The notes under the pieces were generated by a model, which ran no database searches, was not told the origin of the DNA, and saw nothing but the letters and a program-made list of their open reading frames with translations. Shown here piece after piece: positions 1 through 7,518 of a DNA stretch of 38,685 nt (position 1 is its first letter; every line of letters starts with the position of its first letter). The stretch is from NCBI RefSeq assembly GCF_009674565.1, contig NZ_WKJL01000040.1, positions 1-38,685 of the forward strand, read 5' to 3'. The position numbers and the translations under genes were made by a program. The stretch comes from Duganella aquatilis (GTDB taxonomy: Bacteria > Pseudomonadota > Gammaproteobacteria > Burkholderiales > Burkholderiaceae_D).

Positions 1-70
1 GTTCTGCCAATCGCACACGGGCGCTACCGTAGCAGCTGCTACGGTAGCGCCCGTGTGCGATTGGCAGAAC
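1..70. repeat. Perfect 70-bp palindrome (35-bp arms, no loop)
   Basis: Bases 1-35 are the exact reverse complement of bases 36-70, with the axis inside AGCAG/CTGCT. Such a perfect inverted repeat would form a long hairpin in RNA or a cruciform in DNA. The right arm is followed by CTGACCCC (70-77). The same CTGACCC string occurs in the second palindrome at 16091-16120, so both may belong to one family of intergenic repeats. The left flank is outside the window, so the true size of the element is unknown. Confidence 0.9.
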
Positions 71-152
71 TGACCCCGGTTTTGGTTGGCCTTGCCTTTT
101 TCTATTTCATGGTCTAATCTACAATAGTTTAGCTCGACTATAGAGGAAGGCT

Positions 153-491
153 GTGGCGTCACTTTCGTCCATCAACGCACTGCAAGCATCGGTTGTACAG
201 GCTGAAAGGCAGGTACAGCGGGATCAGGTGCGCGTGAGCGAGGACGCGGACCGGCTGGACGCCAGCCGCGATCAGCTGGACAAGGACAAGCAAACGCTGG
301 CGGCCAACCAGCGCGACAGCAACCAGGCCGCGCAGTCGGCACAAAAACCGCTGCCCACCGTCAATCTGACCCGCGCCATTGAAAATCCGCCGCGCTCGGA
401 ACAGCAGCTGCCGGCGGATCTGGTCGCGCCCAAGCCTCAGGTCAATACGCTGGGGCAGACTATCGGCAAGTTCATCAATATCACCGCCTGA
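153..491 (+). CDS. Small Ala/Gln-rich coiled-coil protein, unknown function
   Basis: A 112-residue protein starting at GTG 153, preceded by the purine-rich Shine-Dalgarno GAGGAAGG at 143-150. Residues 1-65 are rich in A, Q, D and R with heptad-like spacing and should form a long alpha-helix or coiled coil. The C-terminal third is Pro-rich and ends in a hydrophobic stretch (GKFINITA). No signal peptide or membrane segment is visible. A -10-like TACAAT lies at 120-125. The stop codon abuts that of the convergent hydrolase gene (491/492). I do not recognise the family. Codon use fits the neighbours, and the good ribosome site argues that it is real. Confidence 0.7.
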   Translation: MASLSSINALQASVVQAERQVQRDQVRVSEDADRLDASRDQLDKDKQTLAANQRDSNQAAQSAQKPLPTVNLTRAIENPPRSEQQLPADLVAPKPQVNTLGQTIGKFINITA

Positions 492-1556
492 TCAGGCGCG
501 TGCTTCCGCTGCGGCGGCTTCCTGCTGCGCCAGCGGCTCCCACCATTTGGTTTCCGCATGCGGCTGGAGGATGTCCAGCGGCAGACCGATTTCCGGCGTG
601 GCGATCGGCAGGCGGCGCTCTTCGGCCAGCTGGGTGATGCGGTCGAACGGATCGTGCCACGCGTGCAGCGACAGGTCGAAGGTGCCGTTGTGAATCGGCA
701 GCAGCACCTTGCCCTGCAAATCGATGTGCGCCTGCAAGGATTCCTCCGGCTGCATGTGCACGTCCGGCCACTGCGGGTCGTAGGCGCCGGTTTCCACCAT
801 GGTCAGGTCGAACGGGCCGTAGCGGCGGCCGATTTCCTTGAAGCCGTCGAAATAGCCGCTATCGCCGCTGAAAAAGATCCGGACATCGCGGTCCTCGATC
901 ACAAACGAAGCCCACAAGGTCTTGTTGCGGTCGCCCAGGCCGCGGCCGGAGAAATGTTGCGCCGGCGTCGCCACCAGCTTGATGCCGGCCACGAAAGTGC
1001 TCTGCCACCAGCTCAACTGCTGCACCTTCTTGGCCGGGATACCCCATGAAATCAGGCGGTCGCCCACGCCCAGCGTGGTGATGAAATGCTCGGTCTTGGC
1101 GGCCAGCTTTTTCACCGCCGCATAATCCAGGTGATCGTAATGGTCGTGCGACAGGATCACGCCCTTGATCGGCGGCAAGTCGTCGATACTGATCGGCGGC
1201 TTGTGGAAACGCTGCGGCCCGGCCCACTGCACCGGCGACGCGCGCTCGGAAAAGACCGGATCGGTCAGCCAGAAATTGCCATTGAGCTTGAGCAGTACCG
1301 TCGAGTGGCCGAGACGGAACAGGCTGCGATCCGGAGCATCCATTAACTGCTGCTGCGTGATCGCGTGAACGGGAATCGGGAGCGTGGGCACCGTGTCTTT
1401 CGGCTTGTCGAAAGCGAAGCGCAGCATGATGCCCAGCGACTTGAAGACGCCCATCTTGTGCATCTTGACCGGATTGCGGAAACGGCCGTCGCGCGAACGC
1501 GGCACGGTCGGTACAGACAAAGTGTCCAAGCTATCTACGGCAGATGGAAAAGTCAT
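492..1556 (-). CDS. Metallo-beta-lactamase-fold hydrolase (NAPE-PLD/RomA-like)
   Basis: A 354-residue cytoplasmic protein. The start is ATG 1556, where GGAG lies at the proper distance. An earlier in-frame codon at 1586 would sit inside the operator and has no ribosome site. The metal-binding signature SHDHYDHLD (H137, H139, D141, H142) is intact, and later His/Asp ligands are present (AQHFSGRG, FSGDSGYF, PIHNGTFDLS). The overall pattern matches the branch of the superfamily that includes N-acyl-phosphatidylethanolamine phospholipase D and RomA/UlaG-like proteins, so a phosphodiester or lipid-like substrate is plausible but not shown. The gene is divergent from a TetR repressor with a palindrome between them, which suggests induction by a small molecule. 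Confidence 0.9.
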   Translation of the reverse strand: MTFPSAVDSLDTLSVPTVPRSRDGRFRNPVKMHKMGVFKSLGIMLRFAFDKPKDTVPTLPIPVHAITQQQLMDAPDRSLFRLGHSTVLLKLNGNFWLTDPVFSERASPVQWAGPQRFHKPPISIDDLPPIKGVILSHDHYDHLDYAAVKKLAAKTEHFITTLGVGDRLISWGIPAKKVQQLSWWQSTFVAGIKLVATPAQHFSGRGLGDRNKTLWASFVIEDRDVRIFFSGDSGYFDGFKEIGRRYGPFDLTMVETGAYDPQWPDVHMQPEESLQAHIDLQGKVLLPIHNGTFDLSLHAWHDPFDRITQLAEERRLPIATPEIGLPLDILQPHAETKWWEPLAQQEAAAAEARA

Positions 1557-1584
1557 GATGGTACTCCTGCGATTTAAAATGTAC

Positions 1585-1599
1585 ACTACACAGTGTAGT
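1585..1599. promoter_or_regulatory. Candidate TetR operator
   Basis: ACTACAC-A-GTGTAGT is a perfect 15-bp inverted repeat in the 86-bp gap between the divergent hydrolase (ATG at 1556) and TetR gene (ATG at 1643). Its size and position suit a TetR dimer repressing both genes. A -10-like TAAAAT (1632-1637) for the tetR side follows it. Binding is inferred. Confidence 0.65.
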
Positions 1600-1642
1600 T
1601 ACTATTTTTGGAAAAGTAAACTAGCCGGTGTAAAATAAAGCC

Positions 1643-2257
1643 ATGAACGCGCCCCTCAAACTTACCGACCGCAAGCGCCAGGCCATTGTCGAAGCGGCCA
1701 TTGCCGAATTCCGCTCGACCGGCTTCGAATCGACCAGCATGGACAAGATCGCGGCCACGGCCGGGGTGTCCAAGCGCACCGTCTACAACCACTTCCCCAG
1801 TAAAGACGAACTGTTCGCGCAAATATTGCATGAATTGTGGACCAGTATTGCCGCCATGCCGCCGCCGCCCTACGACCCGGCCGCGCCGCTGCGCGTGCAA
1901 TTACTGGACTTGCTGGGCAAAAAGATGGAAATGCTGCAGGACGGCTATTTCCTCGACCTGGCGCGGGTCGCCATCGCCGAAGCCATCCACTCGCCCGAGC
2001 GGGCCCAGGAAATGGTGGCGCGGCTGAGCGTGAAGGAAGAAGCCGTCACCGCCTGGCTGCGCGCCGCGCAGGCCGACGGCAAGCTGACCAAAGCCGATCC
2101 GGTATTGGCCTCGCAGATGCTGCAAGGGAATCTGAAGACGTTCGCCTTCTGGCCGCAGGTGACGCTGAACCAGCCGCCGCTGGATGCGGAAACCCAGCGC
2201 AAGGTGGTCGACGCCACCGTCGACATGTTCCTGGCTTACGCGAACGCGACCGAGTAA
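1643..2257 (+). CDS. TetR/AcrR-family transcriptional repressor
   Basis: A 204-residue protein. The N-terminal helix-turn-helix (about residues 10-58) has the classic TetR pattern: AIVEAAIAEF, then TSMDKIAATAGVSKRTVYNH and FPSKDELF. The C-terminal ligand-binding helical domain (about 80-200) is variable, as usual. The gene is divergent from the metallo-beta-lactamase-fold hydrolase and likely controls it and itself through the palindrome at 1585-1599. Its last 22 bases overlap the 3' end of the convergent BNR-repeat gene. The inducer cannot be told from sequence. Confidence 0.93.
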   Translation: MNAPLKLTDRKRQAIVEAAIAEFRSTGFESTSMDKIAATAGVSKRTVYNHFPSKDELFAQILHELWTSIAAMPPPPYDPAAPLRVQLLDLLGKKMEMLQDGYFLDLARVAIAEAIHSPERAQEMVARLSVKEEAVTAWLRAAQADGKLTKADPVLASQMLQGNLKTFAFWPQVTLNQPPLDAETQRKVVDATVDMFLAYANATE

Positions 2258-3327
2258 ATCGGCGGCAGATGGGTGGAAATCGTCTGCCACTGCCCGCCGC
2301 CATCCTCCGACACCCAGGCGCCGCCGGTGGTCGATCCCATCAGCAGTATCTGCCCGTCATCGCTGACCGCCAGTCCGTGCCGATACACCAGGTCATAGCA
2401 ATGCTCGTGCGGCAGCCCGCCGCGCCAGGCGGTGAAGTGCCGGCCACCGTCGTTGGTGCGCGTGACCGCCAGCGATCCGTGCGGCGGAATCCGCCGGCTG
2501 TCCGCCTCGGCCGGCGCAAACCACGCCGTCTCGCCATCCCGCGGATGCACGGCGGTGGCAAAGCCGAAGTTCGACACCGGCGCCGCCGGCTTCACCTCGG
2601 TCCACAGCGCGCCGTTGTCGACGCTGCGCCAGATGCCGTTGTGATGCTGGCACCACAGCTTGTCCGGCTCGCCCGCGCAGCGCACGATGCGGTGCGGATC
2701 CTGGACCGCTTCCGCTTCCGCCAGTTCCGGCGGCATGTAGCTGGCCACCATGCCCCTGGCCCGCAGCGACCAGCTGGCGCCGCCATCCTCGGTCAGCCAG
2801 GCGCCACCGCACGACACGCCCACCAGCACCGCGTTGCTGTCGCGCGGATCGACGCAGATGCTGTGGATGCCCGGCACATCGTAGCCGCCGCCCATCCACT
2901 GCGCGCGCTCCGGCACGTTCCACAAGCCTTCCACCAGCCGCCAGCTGTCGCCGCGATCGTCCGAGCGGAACAGGCCGCCCGGCAGCGTGCCGGCCCACAG
3001 CACGCCCGGCTGGTCCGGCCCGCCGGTCGCCAGCGACCAGATCATCCTCACTTTCCACGCGACCGGGTCGGCGCTGTCGGCCGGCTTTTCCGGAAAGGCC
3101 GGCGCCGCCACTTCGACCCACTCGTGGCTGCCGGCGTCGCGCCGGTGCAGCTTGGCGCCGAAGTGGCCCAGGTGCAGCGCCGCGTACAGCGTGCCGTCGC
3201 GCCGGTCCGGCAGGATCATCGACACCGGATCGCCGAGAAAATGCTGCTGCTCCAGCCGCCACGCCTCGTGCGTGCGGAACACTTCGAACAGTCCCTTGCG
3301 GGTGGCGATATAAGCACGGTCGGACAT
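2236..3327 (-). CDS. BNR/Asp-box repeat beta-propeller protein (sialidase-like fold)
   Basis: A 363-residue protein with an AGGAGG ribosome site just before ATG 3327. Five Asp-box motifs (S/T-x-D-x-G-x-x-W/F) are visible near residues 122-129, 179-186, 235-242, 291-298 and 340-347, for example TEDGGASW and SEDGGGQW. They mark the blades of a beta-propeller as in sialidases and YCF48/VPS10-like proteins. No signal peptide is evident, so it probably acts in the cytoplasm. Sialidase catalytic residues cannot be assigned, and true glycosidase activity should not be assumed. It starts 2 nt after the stop of the MoaD/ThiS-like gene, so the two are translationally coupled. Its 3' end overlaps tetR by 22 bp. 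Confidence 0.85.
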   Translation of the reverse strand: MSDRAYIATRKGLFEVFRTHEAWRLEQQHFLGDPVSMILPDRRDGTLYAALHLGHFGAKLHRRDAGSHEWVEVAAPAFPEKPADSADPVAWKVRMIWSLATGGPDQPGVLWAGTLPGGLFRSDDRGDSWRLVEGLWNVPERAQWMGGGYDVPGIHSICVDPRDSNAVLVGVSCGGAWLTEDGGASWSLRARGMVASYMPPELAEAEAVQDPHRIVRCAGEPDKLWCQHHNGIWRSVDNGALWTEVKPAAPVSNFGFATAVHPRDGETAWFAPAEADSRRIPPHGSLAVTRTNDGGRHFTAWRGGLPHEHCYDLVYRHGLAVSDDGQILLMGSTTGGAWVSEDGGGQWQTISTHLPPIYSVAFA

Positions 3328-3329
3328 GG

Positions 3330-3599
3330 TCAGCCTCCTGAGAGAGCTTGCAATATGTAGACTTGGGAATGCGGCGAGAGTTCGTCATCGAGCCGGCGGG
3401 GGTCGCGCGCGCGGCGGCCATCGATAAAGATGACGACGTTCTCGCGCAGATGGCCCTGCTCGTCGAGCACGTAGCCGCGCAGGCGCGGGTGAGCGCCAAA
3501 GCACACGTCCAGGGCGGTGCGAAGATCGGCCGCCTTGGTCTCCACCTGCGGCACGGTCATGAAGCGCCCTAATTGTTGTGTGAAGATGAGCTGCGCCAT
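3330..3599 (-). CDS. MoaD/ThiS-like ubiquitin-fold protein
   Basis: An 89-residue protein ending in the di-glycine tail LSGG typical of MoaD/ThiS sulfur carriers. The core shows the expected pattern: a beta-strand start (AQLIFTQQLGRF), VETKAADLRTALDVCF, a central strand NVVIFIDGR, and a late LSPHSQVYILQALSGG. The start chosen is ATG 3599, which keeps the first strand. ATG 3560 has a better ribosome site but would delete it. In the classical families the C-terminal Gly is adenylated and thiocarboxylated by a MoeB/ThiF-type enzyme, and none is encoded nearby. It is tightly coupled (2-nt gap) to the BNR propeller gene downstream, so the pair may form a complex or a carrier-target system. The role is unknown. 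Confidence 0.82.
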   Translation of the reverse strand: MAQLIFTQQLGRFMTVPQVETKAADLRTALDVCFGAHPRLRGYVLDEQGHLRENVVIFIDGRRARDPRRLDDELSPHSQVYILQALSGG

Positions 3600-3660
3600 G
3601 CGCACTGATTCTATGCCGATTGGCGCTAAAATGAAATCGCCACCACTATTGGAGTCCTGC

Positions 3661-3963
3661 ATGTCGATTACGCCGCAACAACTGGAACTGCTGATGCAGG
3701 AAGTGGAAAAGGAAGACCCGATCGATTTCGCCGACCTGCCCTTCGAGGAAGAGGATCTGCGCGGACTGATCGCCAACCACCTGTGCGAGATGGCCGACGC
3801 GATGGAAAGCTTCAGCGACGAGGACAAGCACCTGACGCTGCTGGCCGTGGCGGCCAAGCTGGTGCTGGAAAACATGGTGCTCAACATCCAGCTGCTGCGC
3901 CGCCACGGCGTGCCGCTCAGCGACACCACGGAGGCGCTGTTGCAGCGCCTCCGCAAGGGTTAG
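3661..3963 (+). CDS. Conserved-looking 100-residue acidic helical protein, unknown function
   Basis: ATG 3661 follows TTGGAG at 3649-3654. The N-terminal 50 residues are strongly acidic (EVEKEDPIDFADLPFEEEDL). The second half is amphipathic helix (LTLLAVAAKLVLENMVLNIQLL) ending in a basic tail (LLQRLRKG). There is no signal peptide or known motif. The gene is divergent from the moaD-like gene across a 61-bp gap, and its stop overlaps the convergent AhpD-like gene by 4 bp. I do not recognise the family. Ribosome site, codon use and tight packing support a real gene. Confidence 0.75.
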   Translation: MSITPQQLELLMQEVEKEDPIDFADLPFEEEDLRGLIANHLCEMADAMESFSDEDKHLTLLAVAAKLVLENMVLNIQLLRRHGVPLSDTTEALLQRLRKG

Positions 3964-4496
3964 GCCGCGCGAGGGAAGTCGATCTCGGTCACATTCACGC
4001 GGTTGAACAGGTTGGTGAAGGTGATGGCGGTGATCGCCAGCAGCGTATCGACGATCTGCGCATCGCTGTAGCCGGCTTCCTTGACGGCGATGACCACATT
4101 GGCAGGCACGTCGCCGCTGGTGGTGACCACGCTGTGGACGAAGGTCGCCAGCGCGTCCAGGCGCGCATCGCCGCTGGCCTGGCCGTGGCGCACGCCCTGG
4201 ATGGCGTCAGCGCTCAGGCCGGCCTTGCCGCCCATCAGCGTGTGCGCGGCCAGGCAGTAGTCACATTGCGCATCCTGGCTGACGGCCAGTTTGACCACTT
4301 CGATTTCCTTCGCGCTCAAGCTGCTTTTGCGCAGCGCGCCATCCAGGTTCAGCACGGCTTCCAATGCGACCGGGCTGTTGCTGCCGATGGCCGCATACGC
4401 GTTCGGCACCTTGCCGATGGCGCCCTTGATGGCGGTGAACAGTTGGGCAGCGTGGCCGGTGGCTTCCGAGACAGGTTGGGTGAACAAGCGGGACAT
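3960..4496 (-). CDS. Carboxymuconolactone decarboxylase / AhpD-like peroxidase-family protein
   Basis: A 178-residue all-alpha protein. The AhpD-type redox signature CDYCLAAH (C78, C81, H85) sits in the helix hairpin that defines the CMD/AhpD core, followed by a second half typical of the family (DAQIVDTLLAITAITFTNLFNRV). Such proteins reduce peroxides or regenerate peroxiredoxins via the Cys pair. The start is ATG 4496, behind AAAGGA; the upstream TTG at 4511 is less likely. The gene is divergent from the AraC regulator at 4607, its probable activator. The inducing signal is unknown. It overlaps the convergent small gene by 4 bp. Confidence 0.92.
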   Translation of the reverse strand: MSRLFTQPVSEATGHAAQLFTAIKGAIGKVPNAYAAIGSNSPVALEAVLNLDGALRKSSLSAKEIEVVKLAVSQDAQCDYCLAAHTLMGGKAGLSADAIQGVRHGQASGDARLDALATFVHSVVTTSGDVPANVVIAVKEAGYSDAQIVDTLLAITAITFTNLFNRVNVTEIDFPRAA

Positions 4497-4606
4497 GATG
4501 TTTCCTTTCAAAGTCGGTTGGTATGGGAAACAGTTTAGGCCGCTTGCTTGCGATGATGAATACCCGAAATACTCTATAATTTGCTCAATCGTCTCACGCT
4601 GACATT
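4497..4606. promoter_or_regulatory. Divergent promoter region, AhpD-like / AraC
   Basis: This 110-bp gap separates the two divergent starts. A perfect -10 hexamer TATAAT (4575-4580) faces the AraC gene and lies 26 bp before its ATG. No good -35 is found at 16-18 bp spacing, as expected for an activator-dependent promoter. No clear palindrome was seen. Confidence 0.5.
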
Positions 4607-5500
4607 ATGGATCCACTTAGCCACCTGCTCTCCCTCTACCCCGTGCGCACCGCGCTGGACATCCGCTGCCGCTTCGGCGCACCCTGGGTGCTGGACCACC
4701 AGGGCACGCCGCGCGGCGTCGCCCCCTATCACCTGATCGTCCACGGCGAAGCGCAAGTCAACGGCCAGATGCTGCAAACCGGCGACATCATCGTCTTCCC
4801 GCATGGCGACGCGCACCAGCTGCACATCGGCGATCCGGCCCAGGCCTCGCCGATGCACGGCACGCCCGGCCTGCTGCGCTTCGAAACCAACGACGGCGCA
4901 GGCCCGCAAACCGACATCCTGTGCGGCGAGTTCCGTTTCGACGCCGACGGCAGCGCCGGCCTGCTGGCCGCCCTGCCGCCGGTGCTGGTGGTGCACACCG
5001 CCGGCCGCCCCGATGCGCAAAGCCTGCGCCACCTGCTGCGCATGCTGCAGGAAGAAGCGGAAACACCGCGCGGCGGCTCGGCCGCCATCATCCGCCAGCT
5101 GGCGTCGGCGCTGTTCGCACTGCTGATCCGCACCTGGCTGGAACAGGCGCTGACGGTGCCCGGCCTGTTCGGCGTGCTGGCCGAACGGCGCCTGCAAGCC
5201 GCCATCAACGGCATGCTGACCGCGCCGGAAAAACCGTGGACGCTGGAAGATCTGGCCGAGGCCAGCCACATGTCGCGCGCCACCTTCGCGCGCCTGTTCA
5301 AGCAGGCCGCCAACGCCACGCCGGCCGACGTGCTGGCCCAGCTGCGCATGGCGCGCGCCGCCCGCCTGCTGGACGACGGCCAGCCCGCCGGCGCCGTCGG
5401 CGAAGCGGTCGGCTACCAGTCGGAAGCGGCGTTCAACCGCGCCTTCAAGCGTCAGTACGGGGTGGGACCGGGAGCTTACCGGCGGCGGGCGCCTGAATAG
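4607..5500 (+). CDS. AraC-family transcriptional regulator with N-terminal cupin
   Basis: A 297-residue protein. Residues about 5-190 form a cupin-type sensor (PYHLIVHGEAQVNG, GDIIVFPHGDAHQL, ILCGEFRF). Residues about 200-295 hold the double helix-turn-helix of AraC/XylS: MSRATFARLFKQA in the first, then AGAVGEAVGYQSEAAFNRAF and KRQYGVGPGAYRRR in the second. This architecture usually regulates a divergently transcribed oxidoreductase gene, which fits the AhpD-like gene upstream. The last 56 bases overlap the convergent ferredoxin gene, and both C-termini look intact. Confidence 0.92.
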   Translation: MDPLSHLLSLYPVRTALDIRCRFGAPWVLDHQGTPRGVAPYHLIVHGEAQVNGQMLQTGDIIVFPHGDAHQLHIGDPAQASPMHGTPGLLRFETNDGAGPQTDILCGEFRFDADGSAGLLAALPPVLVVHTAGRPDAQSLRHLLRMLQEEAETPRGGSAAIIRQLASALFALLIRTWLEQALTVPGLFGVLAERRLQAAINGMLTAPEKPWTLEDLAEASHMSRATFARLFKQAANATPADVLAQLRMARAARLLDDGQPAGAVGEAVGYQSEAAFNRAFKRQYGVGPGAYRRRAPE

Positions 5501-5753
5501 TCAGATCGGTTTCGGCGATGGCGACGCAGGGCAGGATGTAGCCCTCGCGCTTTTCGTCCAGGCTCAGGCCCGGCCAGTCGATCTTGTAGCGCACCGTGCC
5601 GCTGGTCGACAGGCAGATGCAGGTGCGGCAGGTGCCGTTGCGGCATGAACTGGGCAGGCGGATGCCGGCGCGCTCGGCCGCTTGCAGCACCGTCTCCGGC
5701 GCTTCCGCATCAAACCGCCATCCCTGCCCTGCCAGCGTTACCGTGTGCCCCAT
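5445..5753 (-). CDS. Plant-type [2Fe-2S] ferredoxin
   Basis: A 102-residue protein. It has the four-cysteine signature C37-x4-C42-x2-C45 (SCRNGTCRTC) and C76 (ILPCVA), which coordinates one [2Fe-2S] cluster. It transfers electrons, probably in the cytoplasm, to an oxygenase or reductase. The C-terminal tail (about 85-102) lies beyond the fold and is encoded by DNA shared with the AraC gene: the two overlap tail-to-tail by 56 bp, more than any other pair here. It follows the chemoreceptor gene by 38 bp, with a hairpin between. No partner oxygenase adjoins it. The Rieske oxygenase at 14.1 kb lacks a reductase in this window and is a conceivable but unproven partner. Confidence 0.88.
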   Translation of the reverse strand: MGHTVTLAGQGWRFDAEAPETVLQAAERAGIRLPSSCRNGTCRTCICLSTSGTVRYKIDWPGLSLDEKREGYILPCVAIAETDLTIQAPAAGKLPVPPRTDA

Positions 5754-5764
5754 GCCTGCTGTCC

Positions 5765-5787
5765 ATGTCGCCTGTCGAAGGCGACAT
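5765..5787 (-). terminator. Hairpin between chemoreceptor and ferredoxin genes
   Basis: ATGTCGCCT (5765-5773) and AGGCGACAT (5779-5787) form a perfect 9-bp stem with a 5-nt loop, directly after the chemoreceptor stop (5792) and 11 nt before the ferredoxin ATG. There is no U-tract, so it may be a weak terminator, an mRNA 3'-end stabiliser, or a structure limiting ferredoxin translation. Confidence 0.55.
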
Positions 5788-5791
5788 CATA

Positions 5792-7453
5792 TCAAGCCTG
5801 CAGTTGCAGCGGCGGCTTGCTGCCGGCCGGGGGCCGCGATGGCTGTCCGCCGGGTGCGCGGCGCGCGCTTGTCGCCGCCTGCTGCAGCTTGAACACCGCC
5901 ATCGCCTGCGACACGCAGCGCGCCTGCTGCGCCAGGTTGCCGGCGGCAGCGGCAGCCTGCTCCACCAGCGCCGCGTTCTGCTGCGTGATGTCGTCGATCT
6001 TGATCACCGCTTCGTTGACCTGGCCGATGCCGCTGCTCTGCTCGCGCGTGGAATCGGAAATCTCGCCCATCACCTTGGACACGCGCGCCACCGATTCGAT
6101 CACCTCGCTCATGGTGGCGCCGGCGCTGTTGGTCAGCGCGGTGCCGGCCTGCACTTTCTGGATCGAGGTATCGATCAGCGCCTTGATCTCCTTGGCGGCC
6201 GTGGCCGAACGCTGCGCCAGTCCGCGCACCTCGCTGGCGACAACCGCAAAGCCGCGCCCCTGTTCGCCGGCGCGCGCGGCTTCCACCGCCGCATTCAAGG
6301 CCAGGATGTTGGTCTGGAAGGCGATGCCGTCGATCAGGCCGATGATGTCGAGGATCTTGTTGGACGAGGCGCTGATGTCGCCCATCGTCGTCACCACCTG
6401 CGACACGATGCTGCCGCCCTGCGTCGCCACTTCGCGCGCACGCTCGGCCAGCTGGTTGGCGCTGGCGACGTTGGTGGCGCTCTGCTGCACGGTGGCGGTC
6501 AGCTGCTCCATGCTGGACGCGGTCTGCTGCAGGCTGGACGCCTGCGATTCGGTGCGGCCCGACAAATCCATATTGCCATCGGCGATTTCGTCGGTGGACA
6601 CGGTGATCTGATCGAAGTTGGCGCGCACGTCGCCGATGATGCTGTGCAGGTTGATGTTGGTCTGCCGCAGCGCCGCCAGCAACTGGCCCACTTCATCGTC
6701 GCGCTGGATGTCGATCGACGCGGTCAGGTCGCCGCCCGCCATCATGCGCGCCGCCCGGGTGGCCTGCCGCAACGGCAGCGCCACGTTCACATACAGGTTG
6801 CGGCCGAAGGCCAGCATGCCGGCCATCGCCACCACGGCGGCCCAGCCGAGCCAGCCGTGCGCCCTGGCGACGGTGGCGTCGTCCATCACCAGCAAGGCCA
6901 GCGCCAGCGCCGCCAGCACGCCGACCAGCAGGGTGGTGGCCGCCGCGATCTGCGCCGGCAGCGATGCGCTGGTCATGGCTTTCAGGCGCGCGAAGACGCC
7001 GGTCGATACCGCGCGTCCCTTGACGATGCGCAGGTGACGCGGATTGCCGGCCTTGATTTCGCGGTACAGCGCATCGGCCTCGCGCACCTGCTCGCGCGAC
7101 GGCTTGGTGCGCACCGACAGATAGCCGACCGGCTTGCCGTTCTCGATCACCGGCGTGACGTTGGCCAGCACCCAGTAGAAATCGCCGTTCTTGCAGCGGT
7201 TCTTCACCAGCCCGGTCCACGGCATGCCATCCTTGATGGTGTGCCACATGTCGGCAAACGCTTCGACCGGCATGTCCGGATGGCGCACCAGGTTCTGCGG
7301 CGCGCCCAGCAACTCCTCTTCCGTGAAGCCGCTCACCTCGATGAAGTACGGATTAGCGTAGTTGATGTTGCCCTGCAAATCAGTACTGGAGACGATGGTC
7401 TTGCCATCGTCCATGATGTATTCGTTTTGCGTAACCGGGCTGTTGACTCGCAT
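5792..7453 (-). CDS. Aer-like methyl-accepting chemotaxis protein with PAS domain
   Basis: A 553-residue protein starting at ATG 7453 behind GAGGAG. The N-terminal PAS domain (about 10-120) has the Aer-type start MRVNSPVTQNEY and the pattern NPYFIEVSGFTEEELLGAP and RCKNGDFYWVLANVTPV. Two hydrophobic segments (about 168-190 and 198-216) form a membrane hairpin, followed by HAMP (about 220-275) and a kinase-control domain (about 300-530) with the hairpin tip IAFQTNILALNAAVEAARAG. In Aer the PAS binds FAD and reports redox or energy state. FAD binding here is an inference. No NWETF-like receptor tail is present; the end is Pro-rich. No che genes adjoin it except the separate cheR/cheB pair at 17-19 kb. 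Confidence 0.93.
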   Translation of the reverse strand: MRVNSPVTQNEYIMDDGKTIVSSTDLQGNINYANPYFIEVSGFTEEELLGAPQNLVRHPDMPVEAFADMWHTIKDGMPWTGLVKNRCKNGDFYWVLANVTPVIENGKPVGYLSVRTKPSREQVREADALYREIKAGNPRHLRIVKGRAVSTGVFARLKAMTSASLPAQIAAATTLLVGVLAALALALLVMDDATVARAHGWLGWAAVVAMAGMLAFGRNLYVNVALPLRQATRAARMMAGGDLTASIDIQRDDEVGQLLAALRQTNINLHSIIGDVRANFDQITVSTDEIADGNMDLSGRTESQASSLQQTASSMEQLTATVQQSATNVASANQLAERAREVATQGGSIVSQVVTTMGDISASSNKILDIIGLIDGIAFQTNILALNAAVEAARAGEQGRGFAVVASEVRGLAQRSATAAKEIKALIDTSIQKVQAGTALTNSAGATMSEVIESVARVSKVMGEISDSTREQSSGIGQVNEAVIKIDDITQQNAALVEQAAAAAGNLAQQARCVSQAMAVFKLQQAATSARRAPGGQPSRPPAGSKPPLQLQA

Positions 7454-7518
7454 GACCGCTCCTCAGATGGGATTTCAGGTCAAGAATAAGAGCATTTGCC
7501 GGCTGGGAAAATCACCAA

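Noticed and set aside
2236..3327. Calling the BNR-repeat gene a true sialidase
   Set aside because: Asp boxes show only the propeller fold. The arginine triad and other catalytic residues of sialidases could not be identified, and there is no signal peptide.
3330..3956. A 208-residue minus-strand protein covering the MoaD-like gene
   Set aside because: The N-terminal 119 residues are Ser-rich antisense of the small gene at 3661-3963. The real protein begins at 3599.
5645..7489. A 614-codon + strand open frame
   Set aside because: It is antisense to the chemoreceptor and ferredoxin genes, both of which have clear motifs.
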